From contig DAHXNO010000115.1 of the NCBI GenBank assembly GCA_027365345.1, positions 1 to 52,973 of the forward strand: DNA of 52,973 nt, written 5' to 3'. The notes under the pieces are model-generated. The model had not been told where the DNA came from and searched no databases. It saw only the letters and a list, made by a program, of their open reading frames with translations. This stretch comes from Granulicella sp. (GTDB taxonomy: Bacteria > Acidobacteriota > Terriglobia > Terriglobales > Acidobacteriaceae). The position numbers and the translations under genes are program-made. Shown here piece after piece: positions 9,602 to 17,461 of this stretch. Positions within the stretch are counted from its first letter, which is position 1; every line of letters starts with the position of its first letter.

Positions 9602-10195
9602 GTGGCTCGTACACGCTATGCTCGTCGCAGAGGTGTTGTCTTGCTGAGACTTTGGGCCACGTTTCTGGTTTTGGGTTGTGCGTTGGGGTTGGGGTGTCGG
9701 AGCGCGAGGGCGCAGACAGGAATCTACGCGTTGGCCAGCGGCGGCTTTGTGGGCTCGTCGGTAACCCCCAGCGGTTCGCAGAATAGCTACTCTCAGTTTG
9801 GCGGTGCGTTCGGGCTTTATACCACCTTGCTCCCGCTGGGGCCGCTGCGGCTGGGCGCCGACGGGCGTTACATCATCGAGTCCTCCAGCGGAAGCACGCC
9901 GTATGGCAACCAGCTCCGCAGTGGTCTTATCGGTCCCAGGCTGGCCTTCTTCAGCCATGCCGTTCCGTTCAGCCCCTATGTGCAGCTCGAGATCGGCGGG
10001 GCCAGCACCAACTATGGACGGTTTTCCTCCCGCTCCAGCAGCTTCGCCTACCAGGCGCAGTTCGGACTGGACTACACGCTCTTCCCGCATATCGATACGC
10101 GGTTTGAGTACGGCACGGGCGACATCGGATCCGACGTCGGCGGTCGCGAGGGAATGCAGCAGATCAGCCTTGGCATCGTCGTTCGCTTGTTTTGA
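9602..10195 (+). CDS. Small outer-membrane beta-barrel-like protein
   Basis: No specific family recognised. A strong signal peptide (LRLWATFLVLGCALGLG, cleavage likely after SARAQ) is followed by about 165 residues of alternating small and aromatic residues with glycine-rich turns (ALASGGFVGSS, GAFGLYTT, GADGRYIIES, YVQLEIGGASTNYG, AQFGLDYTLF). It ends QQISLGIVVRLF, with a C-terminal Phe as in outer-membrane barrels of the OmpA-like 8-strand type. The GTG at 9602 is chosen because TATTCT (9591-9596) lies 5 nt upstream and because it puts positive residues directly before the hydrophobic core; an ATG at 9557 would add 15 residues. Probably sits in the outer membrane. Confidence 0.75.
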   Translation: MARTRYARRRGVVLLRLWATFLVLGCALGLGCRSARAQTGIYALASGGFVGSSVTPSGSQNSYSQFGGAFGLYTTLLPLGPLRLGADGRYIIESSSGSTPYGNQLRSGLIGPRLAFFSHAVPFSPYVQLEIGGASTNYGRFSSRSSSFAYQAQFGLDYTLFPHIDTRFEYGTGDIGSDVGGREGMQQISLGIVVRLF

Positions 10196-10531
10196 ATCAC
10201 TCACCCTTTAGACCAGCTTGGTCGGCCCCGTCGCTTCGTTTGGCTCTTGTATCCCACTGCGCGCGGAGATCTCGCGGAAGAGCTCGGGCTTATCGGTCAA
10301 GTGGTTACCGACAGCTGGCCGGGTCGCTGGGTGATCCGGACCAAGGCAACCTGTCTCGCCCTGATGCCGCCGTTATGACGCGCAGCAATGCATCCACGCG
10401 AACGGAAAAGCTCTGTACTCGGACGGAAGAACAGCCTGTTCATGGGCGCCGGCCGCAAGACTCCAGACAGCCGCTCCTTCCGGAGCGGCCTCCGTCCATC
10501 CTTGTCCGTTTCTTCTTTCCGCCTTGCTTGC
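10196..10531. other. Convergent intergenic gap, no gene seen
   Basis: 336 bp between the barrel gene and htpG. The only structure noticed is the hairpin CCGCTCC-TTCC-GGAGCGG at 10471-10488, which may help end transcription of htpG or the barrel gene. A 118-codon open frame across it lacks family resemblance and was not called. Confidence 0.6.
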
Positions 10532-12403
10532 TCAGATCGAGTGAGTGAGAACCCGGTTCAGCCGCTGCACAAAGGCGGCTGGGTCAGGCAGAGGAACTCC
10601 CTCGAGCAGCAGCGCCTGATCGAAGAGCATGAAGGCCGCGTCCTGCGTCAGGCTGTCGTCGCTGCGGGCCAGCAACTTCTGCACGATCTCGTGGTGAGGG
10701 TTGATCTCCAGCGTTGGCCGTGGCGCCGGAATGTCTTTCTGCCCCATCGCTCGCAGCATCTGCTGCATCTGCAGAGAAGGCTCCTCTTCGTCAAAGACGA
10801 TGCAGGAGGGGCTGTCCGCAAGCCGCACCGAAGGACGGATATCCTTCACCCGGTCGCCGAGCGCCGCCTTCAGATGCTCCAGCAAAGGCTTCAGCCGCTC
10901 AGTCTCGTCGGCCTCCGTGGCGCTCTCATCCTTCAGGTCGTCGCTGGTGGAGGCCTTGTTGACGGCCTTCAGATCGATGCCGTCGTACTTGTCCACACCG
11001 GAGAAGACGATCTCATCCACCTCATCGTCCAGGATCAGAACTTCGATCTCCTTCTTCTTGTAAATCTCCAGCAGAGGCGAGGTGCGCAGCAGGCTCTCCG
11101 CCCCGCCGGTGATGTAGTAAATGCTCTTCTGCCCCGCCGCCATGCGGGTTTTCACATCGGCCAGGCTGGTGAGCCCCTCTACCTTGGTGCTCTTGAAGCG
11201 GATCAGCTCCAGCAGAGCCTCACGGTTGGCGAAGTCGCTGTACAGACCCTCCTTCAGCAGGCGGTTGTACTGCGTGACAAACTCCACATACTTCTCCGGC
11301 TGGTTCGCCGCAACCGACTTCAGCTCCGAGAGAATCTTCTTGACGCTTGCGGTGCGAATGCTCGCCAGCACGCGATTCTGCTGCAGGATCTCGCGGCTCA
11401 CGTTCAGGGGAAGGTCTTCACTGTCAATAATGCCGCGCACGAAGCGCAGATACTGGGGCAGCAACTCCCGAGCGTCGTCCATGATAAAGACGCGCTTCAC
11501 GTAGAGCTTCACCCCAACCTTGTAGTCGGAGTGGAACAGATCCAGCGGAGCCTTGGCCGGAATAAAGAACAGCGTGGTGTAGTCCAGGTTGCCTTCGGCG
11601 CGGGTGTGGAACCAGAAGAGCGGATCCTGAAAATCGCCGGAGATGGACTTGTACATCTCTTTGTAGTCGTCGTCGCTGAGCTCCGATTTGGGACGCCGCC
11701 AGAGAGCACTGGCCGCATTCACCTGCTCGGTGGTGCGCACCGTGGTGGACTTCTTCTCTTCAGCGTTCCACTCGCTCTTGTCATAGGTGAGGAAGATGGG
11801 GAAGGCGATGTGGTTGGAGTACTTCTTCACCAGGTCGCGCAGCCGCCATCCGCTGGCGTACTCCTTGCCTTCCTGGTTGAGGTGCAGAAGGATGGTGGCG
11901 CCACAGGTATCACGCTGGCTGGGTTCAATCTCAAAGCCGGTCTTGCCGTCGCTGGACCAGCGCCAGGCCTGCTCTTCGCCTGCCTTGCGGGAGATCACCT
12001 CAATGCGGTCCGCGACCATGAACGCGCTGTAAAAGCCCACCCCGAACTGGCCAATCAGGTTGGAGTCCTTCTTCGCGTCGCCAGAGAGCTGGGACAAGAA
12101 GTTTTTGGTGCCGGAGCGGGCGATGGTCCCGAGGTTCTCAATAAGGTCTTGCTCGTTCATGCCGATGCCGGTGTCAGAGAAGGTGAGCGTGCCCTTGGCC
12201 TCATCGATCTCAATATCGATGCGCGGCTGAAAGGGAAAGTCTTTGAAGGCCTCATCGGTCAGCGCCAGGTGGCGAAGCTTATCCAGCGCATCGGAGGCGT
12301 TGGAGATCAATTCGCGCAGAAAGATCTCCGGATGCGAGTAAAGCGAGTGGACGATGAGATGCAATAGTTGGCTGACTTCCGTCTGGAACTCTCGTTTCGA
12401 CAT
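10532..12403 (-). CDS. htpG: Molecular chaperone HtpG (Hsp90)
   Basis: Cytoplasmic dimeric Hsp90 chaperone driven by ATP hydrolysis. The 623-residue product carries the GHKL ATP site in order: LRELISNASDALDKLR (about residues 24-39), DTGIGM near residue 80, and GQFGVGFYSAF near residue 120. The middle-domain catalytic Arg region and C-terminal dimerisation domain follow. The start at 12403 (MSKREFQ) is set by family length and by a perfect TATAAT (12410-12415) only 6 nt upstream, implying a leaderless mRNA. The longer in-frame start at 12535 would place the promoter inside the gene. Divergent from the EAL gene across 292 bp. No CIRCE or other heat-shock operator was seen. Confidence 0.96.
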   Translation of the reverse strand: MSKREFQTEVSQLLHLIVHSLYSHPEIFLRELISNASDALDKLRHLALTDEAFKDFPFQPRIDIEIDEAKGTLTFSDTGIGMNEQDLIENLGTIARSGTKNFLSQLSGDAKKDSNLIGQFGVGFYSAFMVADRIEVISRKAGEEQAWRWSSDGKTGFEIEPSQRDTCGATILLHLNQEGKEYASGWRLRDLVKKYSNHIAFPIFLTYDKSEWNAEEKKSTTVRTTEQVNAASALWRRPKSELSDDDYKEMYKSISGDFQDPLFWFHTRAEGNLDYTTLFFIPAKAPLDLFHSDYKVGVKLYVKRVFIMDDARELLPQYLRFVRGIIDSEDLPLNVSREILQQNRVLASIRTASVKKILSELKSVAANQPEKYVEFVTQYNRLLKEGLYSDFANREALLELIRFKSTKVEGLTSLADVKTRMAAGQKSIYYITGGAESLLRTSPLLEIYKKKEIEVLILDDEVDEIVFSGVDKYDGIDLKAVNKASTSDDLKDESATEADETERLKPLLEHLKAALGDRVKDIRPSVRLADSPSCIVFDEEEPSLQMQQMLRAMGQKDIPAPRPTLEINPHHEIVQKLLARSDDSLTQDAAFMLFDQALLLEGVPLPDPAAFVQRLNRVLTHSI

Positions 12404-12409
12404 GATTCC

Positions 12410-12415
12410 ATTATA
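12410..12415 (-). promoter_or_regulatory. htpG -10 box, leaderless arrangement
   Basis: Consensus TATAAT on the minus strand, 6 nt from the htpG ATG. A possible TTGCAC -35 lies 19 bp further upstream. With the usual 6-8 nt from -10 to the first transcribed base, transcription would begin at the start codon itself. Confidence 0.6.
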
Positions 12416-12695
12416 AAAACTCTGTCCGGTGGGAGTGCAATTACCGTTCCCCAACGGCTGATAACTTGCGCGCGGTTCTGCTCCGTAACGCGACAGGATC
12501 TGCTCAGCCGCCGGGGCCGGGCCTGATGGAGACAATGCGAGTAAATGTTAGTCGTTGCGGGGGGTTTTGACTTGCCCGCTGCGGACGCTGGCCGCTCAAA
12601 AACGAGTCGCAAACGGACTGCTGCGATGGACGCAATTCATGGAAATCATCCTGCAGACGATTAACCGATTAGCAACAGGGGCCAGGTGAGAAGCG

Positions 12696-14330
12696 ATGCG
12701 CGTGTCGAAGCGACGGGTTGGAGTGCTTGTGGCGGCTACTCTGATCGCAGGTTTGGGGGGAGCTGCCGCCGGGTGGGCGTTGGGCCGGAACATAGTGCTC
12801 CGGGTTGCGGAGGGGCGGCTGGAGAACGCGGCCAGCAACAATCTGGCGGAGGCGAACAGCCATGCGGCAGACGCCCGCAAGGCGCTGGCCGATATGAACG
12901 CTTCGCGCTATCCCTATTGCTCTGATCAGGAGCTGACGTACTTTCGCCTGATCCTGGACCAATCGCGGTACCCGAGGGTGGGTGGCCGGATCACCAATGG
13001 TCGCATTGGCTGCTCAACGACGCTTGGACAGCAGGGCCTGCCGCAGCAACAGTTCATGCCCCGCTACTCCCGGCCGGGGGGATGGCGGGCCTACTGGAAT
13101 CCGGCTCCGCTGCGCATGGGCCATGAGCCGAAACTGGTGCTGCAGCAGGGTACGGCGTTTGTGGTGCTTCCCACCCAGATGAAGGATGAAAACCTGCTCG
13201 CAGGCGCTCATCTGCGGCTGACGTTACTCGATCCTGGAGGCCACGCGCTGAATCCGACAGCCCCCGCGGACGCCGCGATCGAGACCTCCGGCGGTTCCTG
13301 GCGCGGAGGCGGGATGCTCTACAGCACGCGCTGCTCCGCGCGCTTTCTCCAGTGCGTTACGGCCGAGGTTTCTATCGGGAAGGCGCTGCCCCTGGGCCGG
13401 TCGCTCTTTATCACCTCCTCCGCGTTGCTGGGCCTGTGCGGCGGGTTGCTGGGATTCTTTGTTGCTTTCAATTGCTGCCGTGGCGGGACGTGCGAGTCCG
13501 AGCTGCGCAAGGCTATTCGGAGAGATGTGCTCTGCATGGTGTACCAGCCAATCGTGAATCTCACGGATGGGCGCATCGTCGCCGCGGAGGCGTTGGCGCG
13601 CTGGACGGACCGGAATGGCGTCGCCATTCCTCCGGATGTCTTCGTTCCCATCGCCGAGAAGGAAGGATTCGTGGGAGAGATGACGCGGCTTGCCCTGCGC
13701 CATATCGTGCGCGAGATGGGCAGCCTGCTGCGCGCCAACCCCGGCTTTTCCGTGAGTCTGAATGTATCCGCCTCGGACTTGGCGGATGCGGAGTTTGTGC
13801 CCATGGTAGAGACCACGCTGGCGCAGGCCGGGATACTCCCGGAAAGCTTAATGTTGGAGATTACCGAGAGCTCCACAGCAGACCACGCAAGAACCGTCGA
13901 GTCCATTCATCGTCTGCGCGCTTGCGGACACCAGATATACATCGACGACTTCGGGACCGGATACTCCAGCCTTGCGTACCTGCGCGACCTCGCCATCGAT
14001 GGGATCAAGATCGACAAGGTATTTACAAAGTCTGTCGGAACCGGGTCGCTCGCTGTGAATCTGCTGCCCCAGATCCTGGCGATCGCCAAGGTCCTCAGCC
14101 TCAAGGTCGTGGTGGAGGGGATCGAGACCGAGGAGCAGGAAGAGTACTTCACCACCCACGACCAGAGAATGCGCGCCCAGGGTTGGCTCTATGGCAAGCC
14201 TGTACCGTCTGGTGAACTGATACGTATGCTGGCCTCACAGCGGCAGGGGCGTCAGAGTGTGGACGCTATCTCTCCAATCCCGGCGCGGCATGCTGGACAA
14301 GGAAGGCGCCGCATACCGGAACCGAGCTAG
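12696..14330 (+). CDS. CSS-motif / EAL domain c-di-GMP phosphodiesterase
   Basis: Inner-membrane signalling enzyme expected to hydrolyse c-di-GMP. Order: transmembrane helix 1 (about residues 9-30); periplasmic CSS-motif domain with two cysteines (PYCSDQE near residue 74 and IGCSTTLG near residue 109), which in this family form a redox-sensitive disulfide; transmembrane helix 2 (about 236-260); cytoplasmic EAL domain (about 275-520). The catalytic set looks complete: AAEALARW, SLNVSASD, MLEITESS, the DDFGTGYSSL loop, KIDKVF and VVVEGIETEEQ, so an active phosphodiesterase is predicted. The start has an AGGTGAGAAG ribosome-binding region. No GGDEF domain is present, and it has no operon partner. 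Confidence 0.9.
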   Translation: MRVSKRRVGVLVAATLIAGLGGAAAGWALGRNIVLRVAEGRLENAASNNLAEANSHAADARKALADMNASRYPYCSDQELTYFRLILDQSRYPRVGGRITNGRIGCSTTLGQQGLPQQQFMPRYSRPGGWRAYWNPAPLRMGHEPKLVLQQGTAFVVLPTQMKDENLLAGAHLRLTLLDPGGHALNPTAPADAAIETSGGSWRGGGMLYSTRCSARFLQCVTAEVSIGKALPLGRSLFITSSALLGLCGGLLGFFVAFNCCRGGTCESELRKAIRRDVLCMVYQPIVNLTDGRIVAAEALARWTDRNGVAIPPDVFVPIAEKEGFVGEMTRLALRHIVREMGSLLRANPGFSVSLNVSASDLADAEFVPMVETTLAQAGILPESLMLEITESSTADHARTVESIHRLRACGHQIYIDDFGTGYSSLAYLRDLAIDGIKIDKVFTKSVGTGSLAVNLLPQILAIAKVLSLKVVVEGIETEEQEEYFTTHDQRMRAQGWLYGKPVPSGELIRMLASQRQGRQSVDAISPIPARHAGQGRRRIPEPS

Positions 14331-14518
14331 GATCCAGCCTCATCGGAAAATACAGCAGAGACAGGCGTAGGGGCCAATGGGAAGGAGGCTCTTCCTTAGG
14401 TTGCCTCCCTCTACAGTTCGCTAGCTGGCCACGTTTCACCGCCCACGCAATCCAACCTTGACTCGCCTGTTGCAGTGCCACACAAGGCCACTCTCTGCCT
14501 GCGCAGGACTGCGCAAAT

Positions 14519-15733
14519 TCAGATTCTCATGGGCATCAGGATGTAACGGTAGCGGTACTCCTCACCGCCATCCTCAGGACGCATCTGCCCGGCGGACTGA
14601 GCATCTTTGAACTCCAATCGCACCTCTCCCTGTACCCCGATGGCGCGCAGAAACTCCACCAGATAGGAGCTGTTGAAGCCAACCACCAGCGGGTCGTAGT
14701 TGTAGGGAGTCTCGATGATGTCTTCGCTCTCTCCAGAGTCCGTGGACTGCGCGCTGAGCTTCAGCTCATTCTGCTCCAACCGGATCTTGATAGCCCCGGA
14801 GCGCTCGTCTGCGAACTGGGCGACGCGCTGAATGCTGGCCATCAACTCCTCGCTGCGCACAATCACAAACTTGTTGTTGTCCCGCGGCAGCACGGCTTCA
14901 AAGTTAGGGAACTGCCCAGTGAGCTTGCGGCTGGTCAGCACCCGTCCGCCTACCCGAAAGAAAAGCGTCTGCTCTTCGTCGGCGAACTCCAGCGTGGTGG
15001 CGTCGGAGGAGGACAGCAGGCTGGCGAGTTCTCCCAGAGCCTTGCGTGGAATGAGCGTGCGCTTCTCCCCAGAGATGCCCTCCAGCGCCTCTCCCACCCT
15101 TTCGATATGCGCCAGACGGTGACCATCGGTGGCCACCATGGCCATGGACTCCGCTTTCAGCACCAGGAGAGCTCCGTTGAGCGTATAGCGCGACTCTTCA
15201 TTGGAGATGGCGAAGATCGTCTTGGAGATCATGTTGGCCAGCACCGGCGCGGAGATGTGGAAGCTGCCGGCCGCGGGAAACTCAGGCACCTGAGGGTAGT
15301 TGGCGCGGGCCATGCCGACCATCTTCGTGTTGGACCGGCCAGAACGGATTTGGACCCAGTGATTATCCATCAGCTTGATGGAGATGTCGCCGTCAGCGAG
15401 CAGCTTGATGTAGTCGAAGAGTTTGCGCGCCGGTATCGTGCAGGCGCCCGGCTTCTTCACCCGCGCTGCGCAGGAGGTCTGGACAGACTGGTCCAGATCC
15501 GTCGCCGTAATGCTCAGCCGGCCCGCGCCCAGCTCATCTACCGTGGCCTCAAACAGAAAGTTGGAAAGGATGGGTATGGTCGTCTTACGTTCCACCACCG
15601 ACTGCGCGGCGGTCAGCTCACGCAGCAACTCAGCGCGTGAGACGGTGATCTCGAGATTACCCGTGGGCACAGCTTCTGGGGTGACGGCGGCGGTAGACAC
15701 GATAGCGGATCTCCCTTGCTCTTGCTCAACCAT
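14519..15733 (-). CDS. dnaN: DNA polymerase III beta subunit (sliding clamp)
   Basis: Ring-shaped dimer that tethers DNA polymerase III to DNA. The 404 residues contain three clamp domains. The N-terminal one starts near LEITVSRAELLRELTAAQSVV after an about 25-residue Ala/Thr/Val extension, and the protein ends with YRYRYILMPMRI, close to the usual clamp terminus. The ATG at 15733 is preferred to that at 15739 because TAGCCT (15741-15746) lies 7 nt upstream, matching the leaderless pattern seen elsewhere here. The gene points away from dnaA and lies 6 kb from it, separated by the rpmH-jag cluster, instead of the common dnaA-dnaN operon. Converges with the EAL gene. Confidence 0.95.
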   Translation of the reverse strand: MVEQEQGRSAIVSTAAVTPEAVPTGNLEITVSRAELLRELTAAQSVVERKTTIPILSNFLFEATVDELGAGRLSITATDLDQSVQTSCAARVKKPGACTIPARKLFDYIKLLADGDISIKLMDNHWVQIRSGRSNTKMVGMARANYPQVPEFPAAGSFHISAPVLANMISKTIFAISNEESRYTLNGALLVLKAESMAMVATDGHRLAHIERVGEALEGISGEKRTLIPRKALGELASLLSSSDATTLEFADEEQTLFFRVGGRVLTSRKLTGQFPNFEAVLPRDNNKFVIVRSEELMASIQRVAQFADERSGAIKIRLEQNELKLSAQSTDSGESEDIIETPYNYDPLVVGFNSSYLVEFLRAIGVQGEVRLEFKDAQSAGQMRPEDGGEEYRYRYILMPMRI

Positions 15734-15740
15734 GGCCATA

Positions 15741-15769
15741 AGGCTAGCGCTGGAGACCGCCTGGTCTCC
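15741..15769 (-). promoter_or_regulatory. dnaN promoter with inverted-repeat operator candidate
   Basis: TAGCCT at 15741-15746 is the inferred -10. Directly upstream lies the perfect inverted repeat GGAGACC-GCCT-GGTCTCC (15752-15769), occupying the spacer and -35 position. That is where a repressor or activator would bind. Confidence 0.45.
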
Positions 15770-16183
15770 TCCCTCAGGTTTGCTGGGAGCAACACCCTGA
15801 TTCTAGGTGGTACAGGGGGTTTCATGCGAGAGGCTCGGCCTGTGAATTTCCTGGGCCTCTTGTGGTGATTGCCTCAAGAGGGTGTGGCCGTCTCGCGTCC
15901 TGTACAGTCTTCCGGGGTGCTTCCGCAGCCGTCATGCGCTTGAAGGCCGGATTCAGAGGATTGGCCTGGCCCTCTCTGGCGCGGGCGAGTTTGGGAAGGC
16001 AGGATCCATACTGAGAGCGTTTGACTGCCTGGCGAGGGTTGGTGATGTGCCTGCTGTTGGCTGGGTAAGAGTGCTTCTAAAAAGAGAGTGAAAGGATAGA
16101 TAGTTCCCGTAGTAGCCGTCGTTTGAAGTGGAAGAGTGGATAACAGAGGCAAAACCGCTTGGAGATTGGGCCAGAGTAAGGTA

Positions 16184-16233
16184 CATGGTTTCTAAAACTA
16201 GTCAGGCAAGATGACTGGAACCCGGAAACCATG
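16184..16233. ncRNA. Candidate structured RNA (nested stem-loop)
   Basis: A 9-bp perfect outer stem and a 7-bp inner stem (one G-U pair) nest within 50 nt of non-coding DNA between dnaN and jag. Another hairpin follows about 100 nt downstream. Strand, promoter and ends are unknown; the call rests only on base pairing. Confidence 0.25.
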
Positions 16234-16652
16234 GTGCGTGCAAGAGTTTCTGATAGGGCTTTTCCCTTCTACCCACAGAACGCTGTGCCCCTGCCTGAGT
16301 GAAAGTGAGAACCTGTGTGCGGAGCGCGCACAAAACCGCTTGATGACAGGGTTTTGAGAGGGTATGGTTTTCGACAGGCTGGAGAAGACATGAGGAAATG
16401 CCGGATCAGACCATCTCGGCGGGAATGGCGGGGTGAGTCGGCCGGAGAAGTCTCTCGTCGAACGCTTGCCAGGTCGTCATACCGGAGAACCGGCTGCAAA
16501 CTCACCCAGCATGGCTCCGGTCCTGGACCATCCGAAGGCGGTTTCTCATCCTGCTGCGGAAGCACAGTGTTGGCGCACCCAGGCCATTCTCCGGTAGAAG
16601 GCGCGCGGCGCCTCCGCTCCCGAAGAACGTTGAACGTTGTACTGGGAACTGT

Positions 16653-17222
16653 TTAGCAGCGGCTGGAGGGGATGCGTCGGCGTGGCCGATCGCGGCGTTC
16701 CCGACCGGGATAGGGCCGCTCTGGCGGGATGCGATAGCCTGCCGGATAGAGCACCACAGAGCGCCGCGCTCCTTCACCGGAGCTTGCCGTCTGGAGACCG
16801 GAGTCGTGCAAAAACAGATGCAACATGCGGCGCTCGCGCGAGTTCATAGGAGGGAACCGATAGGGCTCACCAGTCTCTTCCACGGCATCGATGCCGTCTA
16901 GCGCAGCTGCGCGGAGCGCCCGGGCGCGAGAGGCTTTGAAGCCATTGGCGTCAAAGGAGACTCGATCATGCTCCTCGGGCTCCAGACGAAGCATCTTTGC
17001 GGCTACATGCTCCAGTGAGCGAAGAAGCTCTCCATCGTTCTGTAGCAGCAGGTCGGCATCGGGCCCTTTGCACTCCACGTAGATATCGCGGCGCTCAAAT
17101 CCGTCCGGATCCAGGGCTCCGGCGCCGGCAGTGATACGGAACTTCAGCCGAAGCCCGCCAGTGGTGGTGATCAGCCGCATCAACGTGGCTACCTTTTCTG
17201 CAGCTTGTGCTAAATCTTCCAT
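16653..17222 (-). CDS. jag: Jag-like RNA-binding protein (KH-R3H)
   Basis: RNA-binding protein usually encoded beside yidC, with a poorly defined role; family members are linked to cell-envelope regulation. The 189-residue product matches the KH and R3H parts: a KH-like half (LKFRITAGAGALDPD, IYVECKGPDADLLLQNDGELL) and an R3H-like helix region with FPPMNSRERRMLHLFLHD near residues 122-140, then a basic, disordered C-terminus. The N-terminal Jag_N domain is not apparent. The R-x3-H motif itself is not in its canonical form and is represented by RERRMLH. It lies downstream of yidC in the rpmH-rnpA-yidD-yidC-jag order. mnmE, often next, is absent. Confidence 0.82.
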   Translation of the reverse strand: MEDLAQAAEKVATLMRLITTTGGLRLKFRITAGAGALDPDGFERRDIYVECKGPDADLLLQNDGELLRSLEHVAAKMLRLEPEEHDRVSFDANGFKASRARALRAAALDGIDAVEETGEPYRFPPMNSRERRMLHLFLHDSGLQTASSGEGARRSVVLYPAGYRIPPERPYPGRERRDRPRRRIPSSRC

Positions 17223-17461
17223 GACAAAGTTAAGTCCTTATCAAGTGTGGGCGTGGAAGGGAGACAGACGGGAGACAGACGACGAAACCACGACAAGCCT
17301 TCCAGGAACAGACGATAGGCCCAGCCGCCATTATGACACTGATGACACTTTGGGAAAGGTCTACCATCACGCAAGCAATAGAACCTCCCTATTTTGATTG
17401 ACACCCTCATAGCATCAAGCTCCGTGATTTGAGCGGAAACGCAATTTCCGCAGAGTTTCCG

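Larger units (their letters stand above)
15740..16652. other. Large gap dnaN-jag with RNA-like stem-loops, no gene seen
   Basis: 913 bp without a convincing protein gene. It holds the dnaN promoter at its left end. At 16184-16233 an outer 9-bp stem (CATGGTTTC with GAAACCATG) encloses an inner stem (16198-16204 with 16212-16218, loop GGCAAGA). A third hairpin, CAAAACC...GGTTTTG, lies at 16331-16356. The 12-mer CAAAACCGCTTG occurs twice (16150, 16331). No RNase P, tmRNA or SRP signature was recognised. A one-mismatch DnaA-box-like TGGATAA motif lies at about 16134. Confidence 0.5.

Noticed and set aside
10388-12367. 659-codon open frame on the plus strand
   Set aside because: Antisense shadow of htpG; high GC codon bias creates long antisense frames. 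No family resemblance.
15740-16652. RNase P RNA, tmRNA or SRP RNA in the dnaN-jag gap
   Set aside because: The conserved cores (for example GAGGAAAGTCC of RNase P, the TTCGA T-loop and CCA end of tmRNA, the SRP tetraloop region) were not found.
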